Assembly (NCBI RefSeq): GCF_023015615.1
Contig: NZ_JALKAJ010000005.1
Span: 62,001 to 126,000 of the forward strand
DNA length: 64,000 nucleotides
Reading direction: 5' to 3'
Origin: Qipengyuania sp. S6317L1
GTDB taxonomy: Bacteria; Pseudomonadota; Alphaproteobacteria; Sphingomonadales; Sphingomonadaceae
Each line of letters opens with the position of its first letter. The stretch's first letter is position 1. Of the stretch, positions 33,955 through 43,700 are shown piece after piece. The notes below the pieces were generated by a model. The model worked only from the letters and a program-made list of their open reading frames with translations. It did not search any database and had not been told where the DNA came from. The translations under genes and the position numbers were made by a program.

Positions 33955-35538
33955 ATGACCAAACCCAAAGTCCTTATTTCCGACAAGATGGACCCCAATG
34001 CTGCGCGCATTTTTGAAGAGCGCGGCTGCGAAGTTGATGTGATCACCGGCGAAACGCCTGAAGAATTGAAGGCGCGCATCGGTGAATACCACGGCCTTGC
34101 GATCCGTTCCTCGACCACTGTGACCAGAGAAATCCTTGATGCAGCCACCAATCTCAAGGTGATTGGCCGTGCAGGGATCGGCGTCGACAATGTCGATATT
34201 CCCTATGCAAGCGGGAAGGGCGTTGTCGTGATGAACACGCCGTTCGGCAACTCGATCACCACCGCTGAACATGCAATCGCGATGATGATGGCGCTCGCTC
34301 GCCAGATCCCGGCCGCCAACACTGGCACGCAGGCCGGCGAATGGCCCAAGAAAGACTTCATGGGCGTCGAAGTCACCGGCAAGACCTTTGGCCTTATCGG
34401 CGCAGGTAACATCGGCTCGATCGCCGCTTCGCGCGCGCAGGGGCTCAAGATGAAAGTGGTCGCCTACGATCCTTTCCTCACCGAAGACCGCGCCGTGGAA
34501 CTGGGCATTGAAAAGGTCGACCTCGACACGCTTTTGCAGCGCGCCGACTTTGTCTCGCTCCACACACCGCTGACCGATGAAACGCGCAATATCCTCAGCC
34601 GTGAACGCCTCGAAGGCGCGCGTCCGGGTATCCGCATCATCAATTGTGCGCGTGGTGGCCTGATCGACGAACTGGCTTTGAAAGACTGCCTCGAAAGCGG
34701 CCATGTCGCAGGCGCTGCCCTGGACGTGTTTGCCGAGGAGCCAGCGAAGGACAACGTGCTGTTCGGCGCGCCAAACTTCATCTGTACCCCGCACCTTGGC
34801 GCAAGCACCACCGAGGCGCAGGTCAATGTCGCGCTGCAAGTGGCCGAGCAACTTTCCGACTACCTCGTCAATGGCGGCGTCACCAACGCGCTCAACATGC
34901 CATCGCTGAGTGCAGAAGAAGCGCCCAAGCTGAAACCTTACATGGCTTTGGCCGAGGGTCTGGGGTCGCTCGTCGGGCAACTGGCCCACGGCAACCTCAC
35001 CAAGATCAGCATCGAGCGTGAAGGTGCAGCCTCAGAGCTTAACGGCAAGCCGATCACCGGCGCTGTGCTCGCAGGCTTCATGCGCCGCTATTCCGACACG
35101 GTGAACATGGTCAACGCGCCATATCTTGCCAAGGAACGCGGCCTTGAGGTGAGCGAAATCCGCCAGAACCGCGATGGTGCATTCAACACGCTTATCCGCG
35201 TGTCGGTCGAAACCGATCAGGGCACGCGTTCGGTCGCGGGCACATTGTTCGGCAACGAAGCGCCGCGTCTGGTCGAGATTTTCGGCATCGGCATCGAGGC
35301 CGAACTCAAAGGCCACATGCTTTATGTCGTGAACGACGACAAGCCGGGCTTTATTGGCCGCATCGGGACGCTTCTGGGCGGCCACGGCATCAACATCGGC
35401 ACATTTAACCTTGGCCGCCGCGATGCAGGGGGCGAGGCGGTTCTGCTGCTCAGCCTCGATGAGGCGTTGCCTGCTGAAGTGCTTGCCGAAGCCGAACGGC
35501 TTGAAGGTGTGAAGATGGCCATGGGACTGTCTTTCTAG
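33955..35538 (+). CDS. serA: D-3-phosphoglycerate dehydrogenase
   Basis: 527 residues, the long form with substrate, NAD-binding (GLIGAGNIGSIAA), intervening ASB and C-terminal ACT domains. Catalytic residues are visible in NCARGG (Arg), FAEEP (Glu) and PHLGAST (His). It performs the first committed step of serine synthesis and the ACT domain suggests feedback by serine. It follows serC. Confidence 0.95.
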   Translation: MTKPKVLISDKMDPNAARIFEERGCEVDVITGETPEELKARIGEYHGLAIRSSTTVTREILDAATNLKVIGRAGIGVDNVDIPYASGKGVVVMNTPFGNSITTAEHAIAMMMALARQIPAANTGTQAGEWPKKDFMGVEVTGKTFGLIGAGNIGSIAASRAQGLKMKVVAYDPFLTEDRAVELGIEKVDLDTLLQRADFVSLHTPLTDETRNILSRERLEGARPGIRIINCARGGLIDELALKDCLESGHVAGAALDVFAEEPAKDNVLFGAPNFICTPHLGASTTEAQVNVALQVAEQLSDYLVNGGVTNALNMPSLSAEEAPKLKPYMALAEGLGSLVGQLAHGNLTKISIEREGAASELNGKPITGAVLAGFMRRYSDTVNMVNAPYLAKERGLEVSEIRQNRDGAFNTLIRVSVETDQGTRSVAGTLFGNEAPRLVEIFGIGIEAELKGHMLYVVNDDKPGFIGRIGTLLGGHGINIGTFNLGRRDAGGEAVLLLSLDEALPAEVLAEAERLEGVKMAMGLSF

Positions 35539-35548
35539 GCCGCATTTC

Positions 35549-35628
35549 GCCCACCCCCGGCCCCTTCCGCCTGCGGGAGGGGAGCGAAACTTGAAAGCTT
35601 GCTTTCGAGTTGCAGCGGGGTGGGCATT
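35549..35628. repeat. Palindromic intergenic element
   Basis: Outer arms GCCCACCCC (35549-) and GGGGTGGGC (-35626) enclose an inner perfect-type hairpin AACTTGAAAG-CTTG-CTTTCGAGTT (35588-35611) and a GC-rich pair. This nested layout looks like a REP-type element. It lies between serA and hisZ and could also act as a transcript end. Confidence 0.5.
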
Positions 35629-35663
35629 GCGCGGCTTTCAAACTTCGCCTAGCGGGCAGACCC

Positions 35664-36770
35664 ATGACCAACACCACCGACCTCCTGCCCGAAGGCCTCG
35701 AAGACCGTCTCCCGCAAAGCGCCGAGCGGATCACCACCGCGATGCGTACGTGTCTGGGGGCTCTCGATGCCCATGGCTATGACCGGGTGCGTCCGCCGTT
35801 GCTCGAATTTGAAAGCTCGCTTGCCGCGCGCATGCAAGGGGTGCAGACGCGCACAATGTTCCGCCTTGTCGATCCGGTGAGCCTTCGCACACTGGCATTG
35901 CGGAGCGACATCACCCCGCAGATCGGGCGCATTGCCGCGACCAGTCTGAAGGATGCAGCCCGTCCGCTTCGCCTTGCCTATTGCGGGGAAACCGCGCTTA
36001 TCAAGGCCAGCCAGCTGAACCCTGCGCGTGGGCGTTTGCAACTGGGCGCAGAATTGATCGGCGCGGACACGCTTGAGGCCGCGATTGAAAGTGTCACCAC
36101 CGCGATTGCGGCACTCGAGGCAGCAGGGATCACCGGCATTTCGGTCGATTTCGCCATGCCGCGCCTCGTCGATACTCTCGCCGCCACGATGCCGGACCTT
36201 GATGCGGACACAACCGCGGCCATCCGCCGCGAGCTTGACACCAAGGATGCCGGCGGGCTCAAGGCGGCAGGCGGAGAGGCGTTCCTTCCGCTGCTTTATG
36301 CCACGGGGCCGATTGATGATGCGCTGGCAAAACTGCGCGATTTCGACAGCGAAGGTTCGCTCAAAGACCAGATCGACAAGTTCGCCGAAATCGCAAAACG
36401 CATTGGCGCGCGCGCGCGCGTGACCCTCGACCCGACCGAGCGGCACGGGTTTGAATACCAAAGCTGGTTTGGCTTTACCCTCTATGCCGAGGGCCTTCGT
36501 GCAGCGATCGGGCGCGGGGGCACCTATCTGATCGGTGGCACCGAAGAACCGGCGACGGGCTTTACCCTCTACCTCAACGCTCTGGCAGAGATCGCACCGC
36601 AAGGCGACGCGCGCCCGGTGGTCTATCTTCTCAAAGACCACGACGAAGCCAAGGCCGCCGAACTTCGCGCCGCGGGCTGGCGCACCAAGGGGCAGCTCAG
36701 CACCGATGAAGATGCACGCGCGCTTGGCTGCACACACGTGCTGCGCGGCGCCGAGGTCGAAGAGCTGTAA
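35664..36770 (+). CDS. hisZ: ATP phosphoribosyltransferase regulatory subunit
   Basis: 368 residues from ATG 35664 (MTNTTDLLPEGLEDRLP), the normal start for the family. It is related to class II histidyl-tRNA synthetases (MFRLVDPVSLRTLALRSDITPQIGR) but lacks the anticodon domain. HisZ activates the short form of HisG, which is not in the window. It sits between serA and purA, an order often seen in Sphingomonadales. Confidence 0.9.
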   Translation: MTNTTDLLPEGLEDRLPQSAERITTAMRTCLGALDAHGYDRVRPPLLEFESSLAARMQGVQTRTMFRLVDPVSLRTLALRSDITPQIGRIAATSLKDAARPLRLAYCGETALIKASQLNPARGRLQLGAELIGADTLEAAIESVTTAIAALEAAGITGISVDFAMPRLVDTLAATMPDLDADTTAAIRRELDTKDAGGLKAAGGEAFLPLLYATGPIDDALAKLRDFDSEGSLKDQIDKFAEIAKRIGARARVTLDPTERHGFEYQSWFGFTLYAEGLRAAIGRGGTYLIGGTEEPATGFTLYLNALAEIAPQGDARPVVYLLKDHDEAKAAELRAAGWRTKGQLSTDEDARALGCTHVLRGAEVEEL

Positions 36771-36890
36771 GGCCACAGGCCTCGGGAACGCCAACCAAGC
36801 CAATCAAACCAACCAAGCTGTTATTCAGACGCGATCCGCTATAGGATAAGCTATCCGGTAACCTTTAGTCGTGCAGAATGGCGCTTGATT

Positions 36891-38597
36891 ATGATGTGTC
36901 GTGCTTCTCTCCTGGCCTGCGTTGGCCTCTTCGCCGTTTCTGCCCAAACCGCCCATGCAGCGGTCGATGAATACACCGTCGAACCTTCGCAAAGGCTCGA
37001 TATCAATCTCGACGTGTGCTCTGCAGAAACGCAATTGGCGGTGCGCGGGACAGGGGAAACCGACCTCGATTTTGAGGTAACTTCGCCTGACGGGGTAAGC
37101 CTTGTGTCCGATGCGGGCATCGACGATTACATCTCGATCGTGCTGACGAATGAGAGCGATGGTTGCGCCCAGTTCAGCCTTTCGGTTTCCAATCTGGGTG
37201 ATGAGGACACCGATTTCACCCTCGTTCTTGAACCCGTCGTGCCAAGCTCAACCCGCGTCAAAAAGTATATCGTCCAGGGAAATACGACCGAAAGCCATGA
37301 CTTTCGCGCCTGCGGCACGGCGGCCAACGTCGATATTCGCGGCGATGGTGACACCGATCTCGACTTCATCATCCGCAATTCCGACGGCGGCATTGTCCAC
37401 GAAGATGCAGGGTCAAGCGATGCAACCAGCGTAAAGCTCGAAGGATTGCTTTCCGATTGCGAAACCTTCGAACTTGAAATCACCAATATCGGTACCGTCT
37501 ACAACGCGGTGATGGTGGTGATCGAACCCGAAGGCGCGGATACCGCTGCCTTTGCAGGCACATCGCCCACGACCAGCCTTGCCGGAACAGGCACGGCGAC
37601 GTCTGGATCGGGCGAGGCCCGCATTGTGACCGCTGAAAGCGACGGGCCCGGTGCGTACACGGTGCCCGCGAACACCCATCTTCTGATCGACCTGCCGGTG
37701 TGCGATGTGAGCCGTCTGGAAGTGCGCGGCAGCGGGGTGAGCGACCTTGATTTCAGCATTTCCGATGGGGAGAGCAGGGAAATCCACTCTGACGTCGATC
37801 TGTCCGATGCGACGTTCAAGACGATGACCCCGAAGGGCGGCTGCGAAACCTTCCGGCTTGAGGTCCGCAACCTTGGCGATGAAGATAATCCGTTCGAAGT
37901 GACCTTGATCGACCCGGCAACGCGGGTGGGGGAGATTGGCGCGGGCGAATATCCAATCGATGCGCAAGCCGTGACCAAAGTGCCGCTGCAGGTGTGCAAG
38001 ACAACGCAGGTAAGGGCGCGCGGGCGCGGGTATAGCGATCTGGATTACGATGTCACCGACAGCTCGGGAAGCGCGGTCCATTCCGACTATGACATGACCG
38101 ACCACACCGAATTCACCCTCGATCCGCAAGGCAAGTGTCAGGACTATCAGATCACCGTCAACAACCGCGGCACGGATAAAAACGTGCTCACCATCGCTTT
38201 TGGCAAAGAGGACGAGGCGGTGGATGCGCGCGGGCGCAGCGGACCGTATGTCGCCGGGCCTTCGCGCCCCAATTCGGCCATTGCGCCCCCCGGTCAGATC
38301 GTTGGTTTTCGAAAAGGGGAGGAATTCGGCAATGGCGAGCTCAATCGCAACATCTCGCTCCTCAACCGGACGGGAGAGGCTATCGCCAGCCTTTACTGGT
38401 CAAATTCGGCGACGATTGGCTGGGGCAAGGATATGCTAGCCGCAAGCGCGCTTGCCCGGGGTCAGCAATGGAACATCGAAGTCACCGATGGTTCGGATGC
38501 GTGCCTGTTCGATTTTCGCGCCATCACCCAAAGCGAGCGCGAAATCGAAGTGGCGCAGGTCAACGTGTGCGAGGACTCCATCGTCGCGTTTGAATAA
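36891..38597 (+). CDS. Secreted protein with four tandem Cys-containing beta-domains
   Basis: 568 residues from ATG 36891 (a TTG at 36885 is the alternative). The signal peptide ends AQTAHA|A. The mature part has four copies of a ~95-105-residue unit (about 27-120, 124-215, 250-345, 350-435). Each has a hydrophobic strand ending in Cys, then VRGxGxxDLDFxVxD, a (H)SDxDxxD segment, a second Cys (GGCETFRLEV), and NLGDEDNxF. The spacing suggests one disulfide per unit. A different C-terminal domain (about 460-568) has two more Cys. Family unknown to me; the unit resembles pre-peptidase C-terminal beta-sandwich domains. Likely periplasmic or outer surface. Confidence 0.82.
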   Translation: MMCRASLLACVGLFAVSAQTAHAAVDEYTVEPSQRLDINLDVCSAETQLAVRGTGETDLDFEVTSPDGVSLVSDAGIDDYISIVLTNESDGCAQFSLSVSNLGDEDTDFTLVLEPVVPSSTRVKKYIVQGNTTESHDFRACGTAANVDIRGDGDTDLDFIIRNSDGGIVHEDAGSSDATSVKLEGLLSDCETFELEITNIGTVYNAVMVVIEPEGADTAAFAGTSPTTSLAGTGTATSGSGEARIVTAESDGPGAYTVPANTHLLIDLPVCDVSRLEVRGSGVSDLDFSISDGESREIHSDVDLSDATFKTMTPKGGCETFRLEVRNLGDEDNPFEVTLIDPATRVGEIGAGEYPIDAQAVTKVPLQVCKTTQVRARGRGYSDLDYDVTDSSGSAVHSDYDMTDHTEFTLDPQGKCQDYQITVNNRGTDKNVLTIAFGKEDEAVDARGRSGPYVAGPSRPNSAIAPPGQIVGFRKGEEFGNGELNRNISLLNRTGEAIASLYWSNSATIGWGKDMLAASALARGQQWNIEVTDGSDACLFDFRAITQSEREIEVAQVNVCEDSIVAFE

Positions 38598-38697
38598 GGC
38601 GGCAGACAGCTGAATTGCGCGCTTGCTCTGCGCAGCGCAACAGCCTAGTTCGCGCTGCGCAACACAAGAACTCAATTTCCCGATACAGAAAGCTTGA

Positions 38698-39993
<1,296 letters not shown>

Positions 39994-40088
39994 GCCCACG
40001 CCGGCGCGTGCGTGGTTTGTGTCCCACGCAGAGACCGCTATTTTCGCGGTTATTGTTGGATAAGTGTCTTGCGGCTATTCTGCCGCCT

Positions 40089-40655
40089 ATGAGACAGCTT
40101 ACGCTCCTTGTTCTGGCATTTGCGATCGCCGCTTGCACAGCCGCGCCCGAGACGGTGGCGACCGCTGGCGCCGAGCCTGTTCGCACCGACCGCAGTGCCG
40201 CGATCCGCACTATCCCTGCGCCGCGCCAAACCATTGCGCTTGCCGACTATCTCATTGTCGACAAGTCCAAACGGATGCTGGTCGCTTACAGTCAGGGGAA
40301 GCCGATCCGCGCTTATCGGAACTTGCAATTTGGCGACGCGCCCAAAGGGCATAAACGCTTTCAAGGTGATGAGCGCACGCCCGAAGGCGTGTACCGCATC
40401 GACTGGCGCAACCCGCAAAGCCGTTTTCACCTGTCCTTGCGCATTTCTTATCCCAATGAACAGGACCGCGCTTTTGCCTCGCAATATGGAATGTCGCCGG
40501 GCGGAGACATCTTCATTCACGGACAGCCCAACGGCCTCAACTATGGCCGGATGAGCGGGGATTGGACCGATGGGTGCATCGCGCTCTCCAATGAAGAGAT
40601 CGAGGAGCTTTGGCGCATTGTGCCCGACGGCACACCCATCGAAATCCGGCCCTAG
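40089..40655 (+). CDS. L,D-transpeptidase (YkuD) lipoprotein
   Basis: 188 residues from ATG 40089. The signal LVLAFAIAAC is a lipobox, so the protein is lipid-anchored in the periplasm. The YkuD domain has IFIHGQPNG and the catalytic Cys in WTDGCIALSNEEIEEL. Enzymes of this family make 3-3 peptidoglycan cross-links or attach proteins to peptidoglycan. The domain is compact (about residues 50-188). Confidence 0.88.
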   Translation: MRQLTLLVLAFAIAACTAAPETVATAGAEPVRTDRSAAIRTIPAPRQTIALADYLIVDKSKRMLVAYSQGKPIRAYRNLQFGDAPKGHKRFQGDERTPEGVYRIDWRNPQSRFHLSLRISYPNEQDRAFASQYGMSPGGDIFIHGQPNGLNYGRMSGDWTDGCIALSNEEIEELWRIVPDGTPIEIRP

Positions 40656-40682
40656 TTCTTTCAAGTAGCGGTTCCCAGGCGT

Positions 40683-41066
40683 CTAGTCTTTTGACTTTTC
40701 CTCGGAGAGGAGCGCCACCTGCACCTGCAACCGCTTCACTTCGCGCAAGATGGTGAGCATATTCATCCGGGCAAACATCCATTCCTTGGTGAAGCCCATG
40801 ATGACCAGCAGGCCGACACCGGCAATCGCCCACAGCGTGTGAACCATCGGGTGATCGGTCGTAGTGGCCGCTTGATAGACAACATAAAGCAGCACCATGC
40901 CCAGCAGGAAGGTGAAGCCGAACACAAGCTTGGCCCATCCGCCAAGCGGCCCTTGCATGCTGTCGCCAAGCTGCTGGAACAGCCCGCGATCAGCCTCAAG
41001 CTTCGTCAGAAACGCATAGTCGTCATCATCAAGCGCCTCTGCGATTTTACGGTCAGTATCGGACAT
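40683..41066 (-). CDS. DUF6768-like membrane protein, partner of the sigma factor
   Basis: 127 residues, two central TM helices (about 45-65 and 75-93) with charged ends and a C-terminal coiled segment (LREVKRLQVQVALLSEEK). The N-terminus SDTDRKIAEALDDDD is typical of the DUF6768 family. It lies 12 bp after the ECF sigma gene in the same operon. The position suggests an anti-sigma or membrane-sensing role, which is inference. Confidence 0.78.
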   Translation of the reverse strand: MSDTDRKIAEALDDDDYAFLTKLEADRGLFQQLGDSMQGPLGGWAKLVFGFTFLLGMVLLYVVYQAATTTDHPMVHTLWAIAGVGLLVIMGFTKEWMFARMNMLTILREVKRLQVQVALLSEEKSKD

Positions 41067-41078
41067 GGGTATTCTCCT

Positions 41079-41648
41079 TTATGGATCGGGTTTGAGCGCG
41101 GCTTTCAGGGCTTTTCGCGCGTTGAAGATGCGGCTTTTCGCAGTGCCTTCGGGAATGGATTGGGCCTCAGCGATTTCACGCAAGGTCAGCCCTTCGACAA
41201 AATAAAGATGCGCTGCCACGCGTTGATCGGTCGGCAGGTTTGCAAAGCCTTGCGCGATGGCGGCACGCTCGCTTGCATCGCTGTGCGCGGTGTTGGTGCT
41301 TTCCCGGCTGTGCTGCTCCATCGCATCGCGCTCTCGATACGCATGGCGAAGGGCATCAGATCCGCGCCGATGCAGCACAGCAAAGGCATAGGAGCGAAAG
41401 CGTGCAGGCTCCTTGATCGTGCCAAGACCTTTCAGGATCGCAACCCAGCATTCCTGCGCCAGATCAAGCGCCGCCTCATCCTCGATGCCATACCGCCGCG
41501 CCGCTCTTGCAAGCCTCGGGTTCCAGCGGCGGAACAGCTTCTCGCTCGCCTGCCGGTCGCCACTTTGCGCCATCATCACGAGCCATTCGTCATACAGCGC
41601 GGACGCAGGAGGAGGCGCGCTCCGGTCAGGATGGGACGGTTTGCTCAT
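41079..41648 (-). CDS. ECF-type RNA polymerase sigma factor
   Basis: 189 residues from ATG 41648 (MSKPSHPDRS). Region 2 includes LFRRWNPRLARAARRYG and DLAQECWVAILKG; region 4 includes LPTDQRVAAHLYFVEGLTLREIAEAQSIPEGTAKSRIFNARKAL. It should direct polymerase to a stress or envelope regulon. It is followed by the DUF6768-like membrane gene, and the divergent gene at 41781 encodes a possible regulator. Confidence 0.88.
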   Translation of the reverse strand: MSKPSHPDRSAPPPASALYDEWLVMMAQSGDRQASEKLFRRWNPRLARAARRYGIEDEAALDLAQECWVAILKGLGTIKEPARFRSYAFAVLHRRGSDALRHAYRERDAMEQHSRESTNTAHSDASERAAIAQGFANLPTDQRVAAHLYFVEGLTLREIAEAQSIPEGTAKSRIFNARKALKAALKPDP

Positions 41649-41780
41649 TACACCGGTGTAGTCGCGCAAACGCCCCAAAAGGTTCAACCAATTCGGCCAA
41701 AACTTCTGCGCAAACCGGCAAATCTTGACTTGATCCTGATTTGTTCTAATCTTGTTCCAATCAATAAAGGGGGCGATTCG

Positions 41781-42779
41781 ATGCTTTACTCCGACGAGAC
41801 AGCCGCAGACTTCTCTTACGATACCGCGCAAGATGCTTCGGGGCTTCCGGCCCGGGTGGCGATTTACTCTGACCGTGCGCGGATATGTTCGGAGATTGAG
41901 GATGATCTGTCCGGTGCGGGGTTCCGATGCATTGTGGGCGGGGCGCTATCGGCTTTGCTCGATGGCCCGATCAGCCTGCTTGGCGATGTGGTGATGGTGG
42001 ATTGCCCCCGGGTCGATGCGGGTACTCTGGCGGCGTTGACGCGGCTTGATATGCGCGTGGCGTCTGCTGGAGCGCATTTGATTGTAACCACATCGCTGGA
42101 TGGGCTGGAAAGCGTGTTTGCCGCCCTCGATCAGTCGGAGCCGCAGATTCTGGTCGAACCAAGCCGGGCGGAGCGATTGGTGGCGGTGGGCCGCACCTTG
42201 TCGCAGATCGGCAATGCGCGGGTGCGCGAAATGACCGAGGAAGACCGGTTGAGCCTGCTTTATCTCTCGCGTCAGGTTGATGCGATTGCACAAGAGCTTG
42301 ATAAGCTGTCCGGGCCTCATGGCCGAGCCACTGCGGAGAAAACAGGCGCCGGCGCGCCTTTCGAAGCGGAGCCCATGCGCAATTCAAATGCGCCTGCGTT
42401 TGATCAGTTCGGGCAATTGCCCGACCCGCGGCTTGTGCGTCAGATCATCGCCCGGCGACAGGCGCGCTCCAGATATTTCGAGGGCGAGCTTTTTTCCGAC
42501 CCTGCGTGGGATATGCTGCTCGACCTCACCGCCGCGCAAGGCGAACACAAGAAGGTATCTGTCACGAGCCTGTGTATCGCGGCCATGGTGCCCGCGACAA
42601 CCGCGCTTCGCTGGATCAAGCAATTGGTGGATTGCGGCATATTTGAACGCAAGTCCGATCCCAGCGACAAACGCCGCGCCTTCATCGACCTTAGCGAAAC
42701 AGCCCGCGCGGCCATGATCGGTTATTTCCGCGAAGCGCACGGCCACGCACAAGAGGCCAAGGTGGCAACGACTGGCTGA
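41781..42779 (+). CDS. Pseudo-receiver / MarR-like winged-helix regulator
   Basis: 332 residues from ATG 41781. The N-terminal ~125 residues look like a receiver domain (VAIYSDRARICSEIEDDL, VVMVDCPRVDA, LIVTTS), but the Lys of the KP motif is missing (ILVEPSRAERL), so it is probably not phosphorylated in the usual way. A Gly/Ala-rich linker leads to a C-terminal MarR-like winged helix (VSVTSLCIAAMVPATTALRWIKQLVDCGIFERKSD and DKRRAFIDLS). It is divergent from the ECF sigma operon with 132 bp between them and may control it. Confidence 0.78.
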   Translation: MLYSDETAADFSYDTAQDASGLPARVAIYSDRARICSEIEDDLSGAGFRCIVGGALSALLDGPISLLGDVVMVDCPRVDAGTLAALTRLDMRVASAGAHLIVTTSLDGLESVFAALDQSEPQILVEPSRAERLVAVGRTLSQIGNARVREMTEEDRLSLLYLSRQVDAIAQELDKLSGPHGRATAEKTGAGAPFEAEPMRNSNAPAFDQFGQLPDPRLVRQIIARRQARSRYFEGELFSDPAWDMLLDLTAAQGEHKKVSVTSLCIAAMVPATTALRWIKQLVDCGIFERKSDPSDKRRAFIDLSETARAAMIGYFREAHGHAQEAKVATTG

Positions 42780-42858
42780 TGTCTGGCGATAGCTTGGTGC
42801 GGGCCCCTCATCCCTCTCCCCCTCACGGGCGGGCTCGCACCTCCCGTTTTTTTCAAGA

Positions 42859-43677
42859 TCAATCAGGGCGGCGTATAATAACCGTCGCTCCATCGGGGGC
42901 AGTATGGGGGCAGCGGTCCATGCCGCAATCGGGCCCTTTCGAACACACGACCCGCACCGCATCGGCCCGCGCACGCCCCAAGATTTCAGGCGGCGTGCCT
43001 GCATCTGCGCACACCACGTCGGCCTCTCCCAGACAGCGTGCCTGTTTCAGCGTCAGATCCTCGGGATCATCGCTGGCAAGCGCAATTGTGAGTATGCTCG
43101 GGGCATCCATTGTCGCATCACCATCAAGCCACGCATCGACCCTGTCACTCGACCTTGGGGCAAGCGCATCGAGCGCGCCGCCTTCGCGCAAAGCCTCATC
43201 CAGGGCGCGCCTGCGTTCAGCGCCGCCCGGAAACCGCTCGCGCAATCTGGGTCTGGCTGCGTAAAGAGCGCGGGCAAGGGAGCCAAGCGAAGCGGGCAAT
43301 ATCCGCTCCAGCCTCAGCCGCACGTGCTTGGCAAGGCCAGCAGACGCGCCGCCAGTGCCCACTGCGATGAGGACAGGGTTGCGGTCGAGAATGCTCGGTG
43401 TCGTGAAATCGCACAGTTCGGGGCGGTCAACGACATTGACCAGCATCCCTGCGCAGCGAAGATTGATCGCCGCCACTTCGCATGCCTTTGCATCCTCAAA
43501 TGCAACAAAGGCTATGCGCACGCCTTCATCAATCGCGCGCTGCTGGTCATCCTCGATCATTGCCCCTGCGCGCTCCACCAACCGTCGCTTTGGCTCGGCC
43601 GCTTCGCCTTCGCCAAGCACAAGGACCGTCTGGCCCTTTAGATTATGAAACAGCGGAAGGCTTTGCAGCTCGCTCAT
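42859..43677 (-). CDS. Precorrin-2 dehydrogenase/ferrochelatase with a residual methyltransferase stub
   Basis: 272 residues. The N-terminal ~205 residues are the CysG/Met8-like NAD-dependent dehydrogenase-chelatase (VLVLGEGEAAEPKRRL, VNVVDRPELCDFTTPSIL), which converts precorrin-2 to siroheme. After it, residues ~205-250 (LTIALASDDPEDLTLKQARCLGEADVVCADAG) match only the beginning of the uroporphyrinogen methyltransferase domain, whose Gly-rich loop is changed. The rest of that domain is missing and the gene ends shortly after. A full fusion may have lost its C-terminal domain. No sulfite reductase gene is near. Confidence 0.82.
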   Translation of the reverse strand: MSELQSLPLFHNLKGQTVLVLGEGEAAEPKRRLVERAGAMIEDDQQRAIDEGVRIAFVAFEDAKACEVAAINLRCAGMLVNVVDRPELCDFTTPSILDRNPVLIAVGTGGASAGLAKHVRLRLERILPASLGSLARALYAARPRLRERFPGGAERRRALDEALREGGALDALAPRSSDRVDAWLDGDATMDAPSILTIALASDDPEDLTLKQARCLGEADVVCADAGTPPEILGRARADAVRVVCSKGPDCGMDRCPHTAPDGATVIIRRPD

Positions 43678-43700
43678 ACCGGCTCAATCAGACGCGCGCA

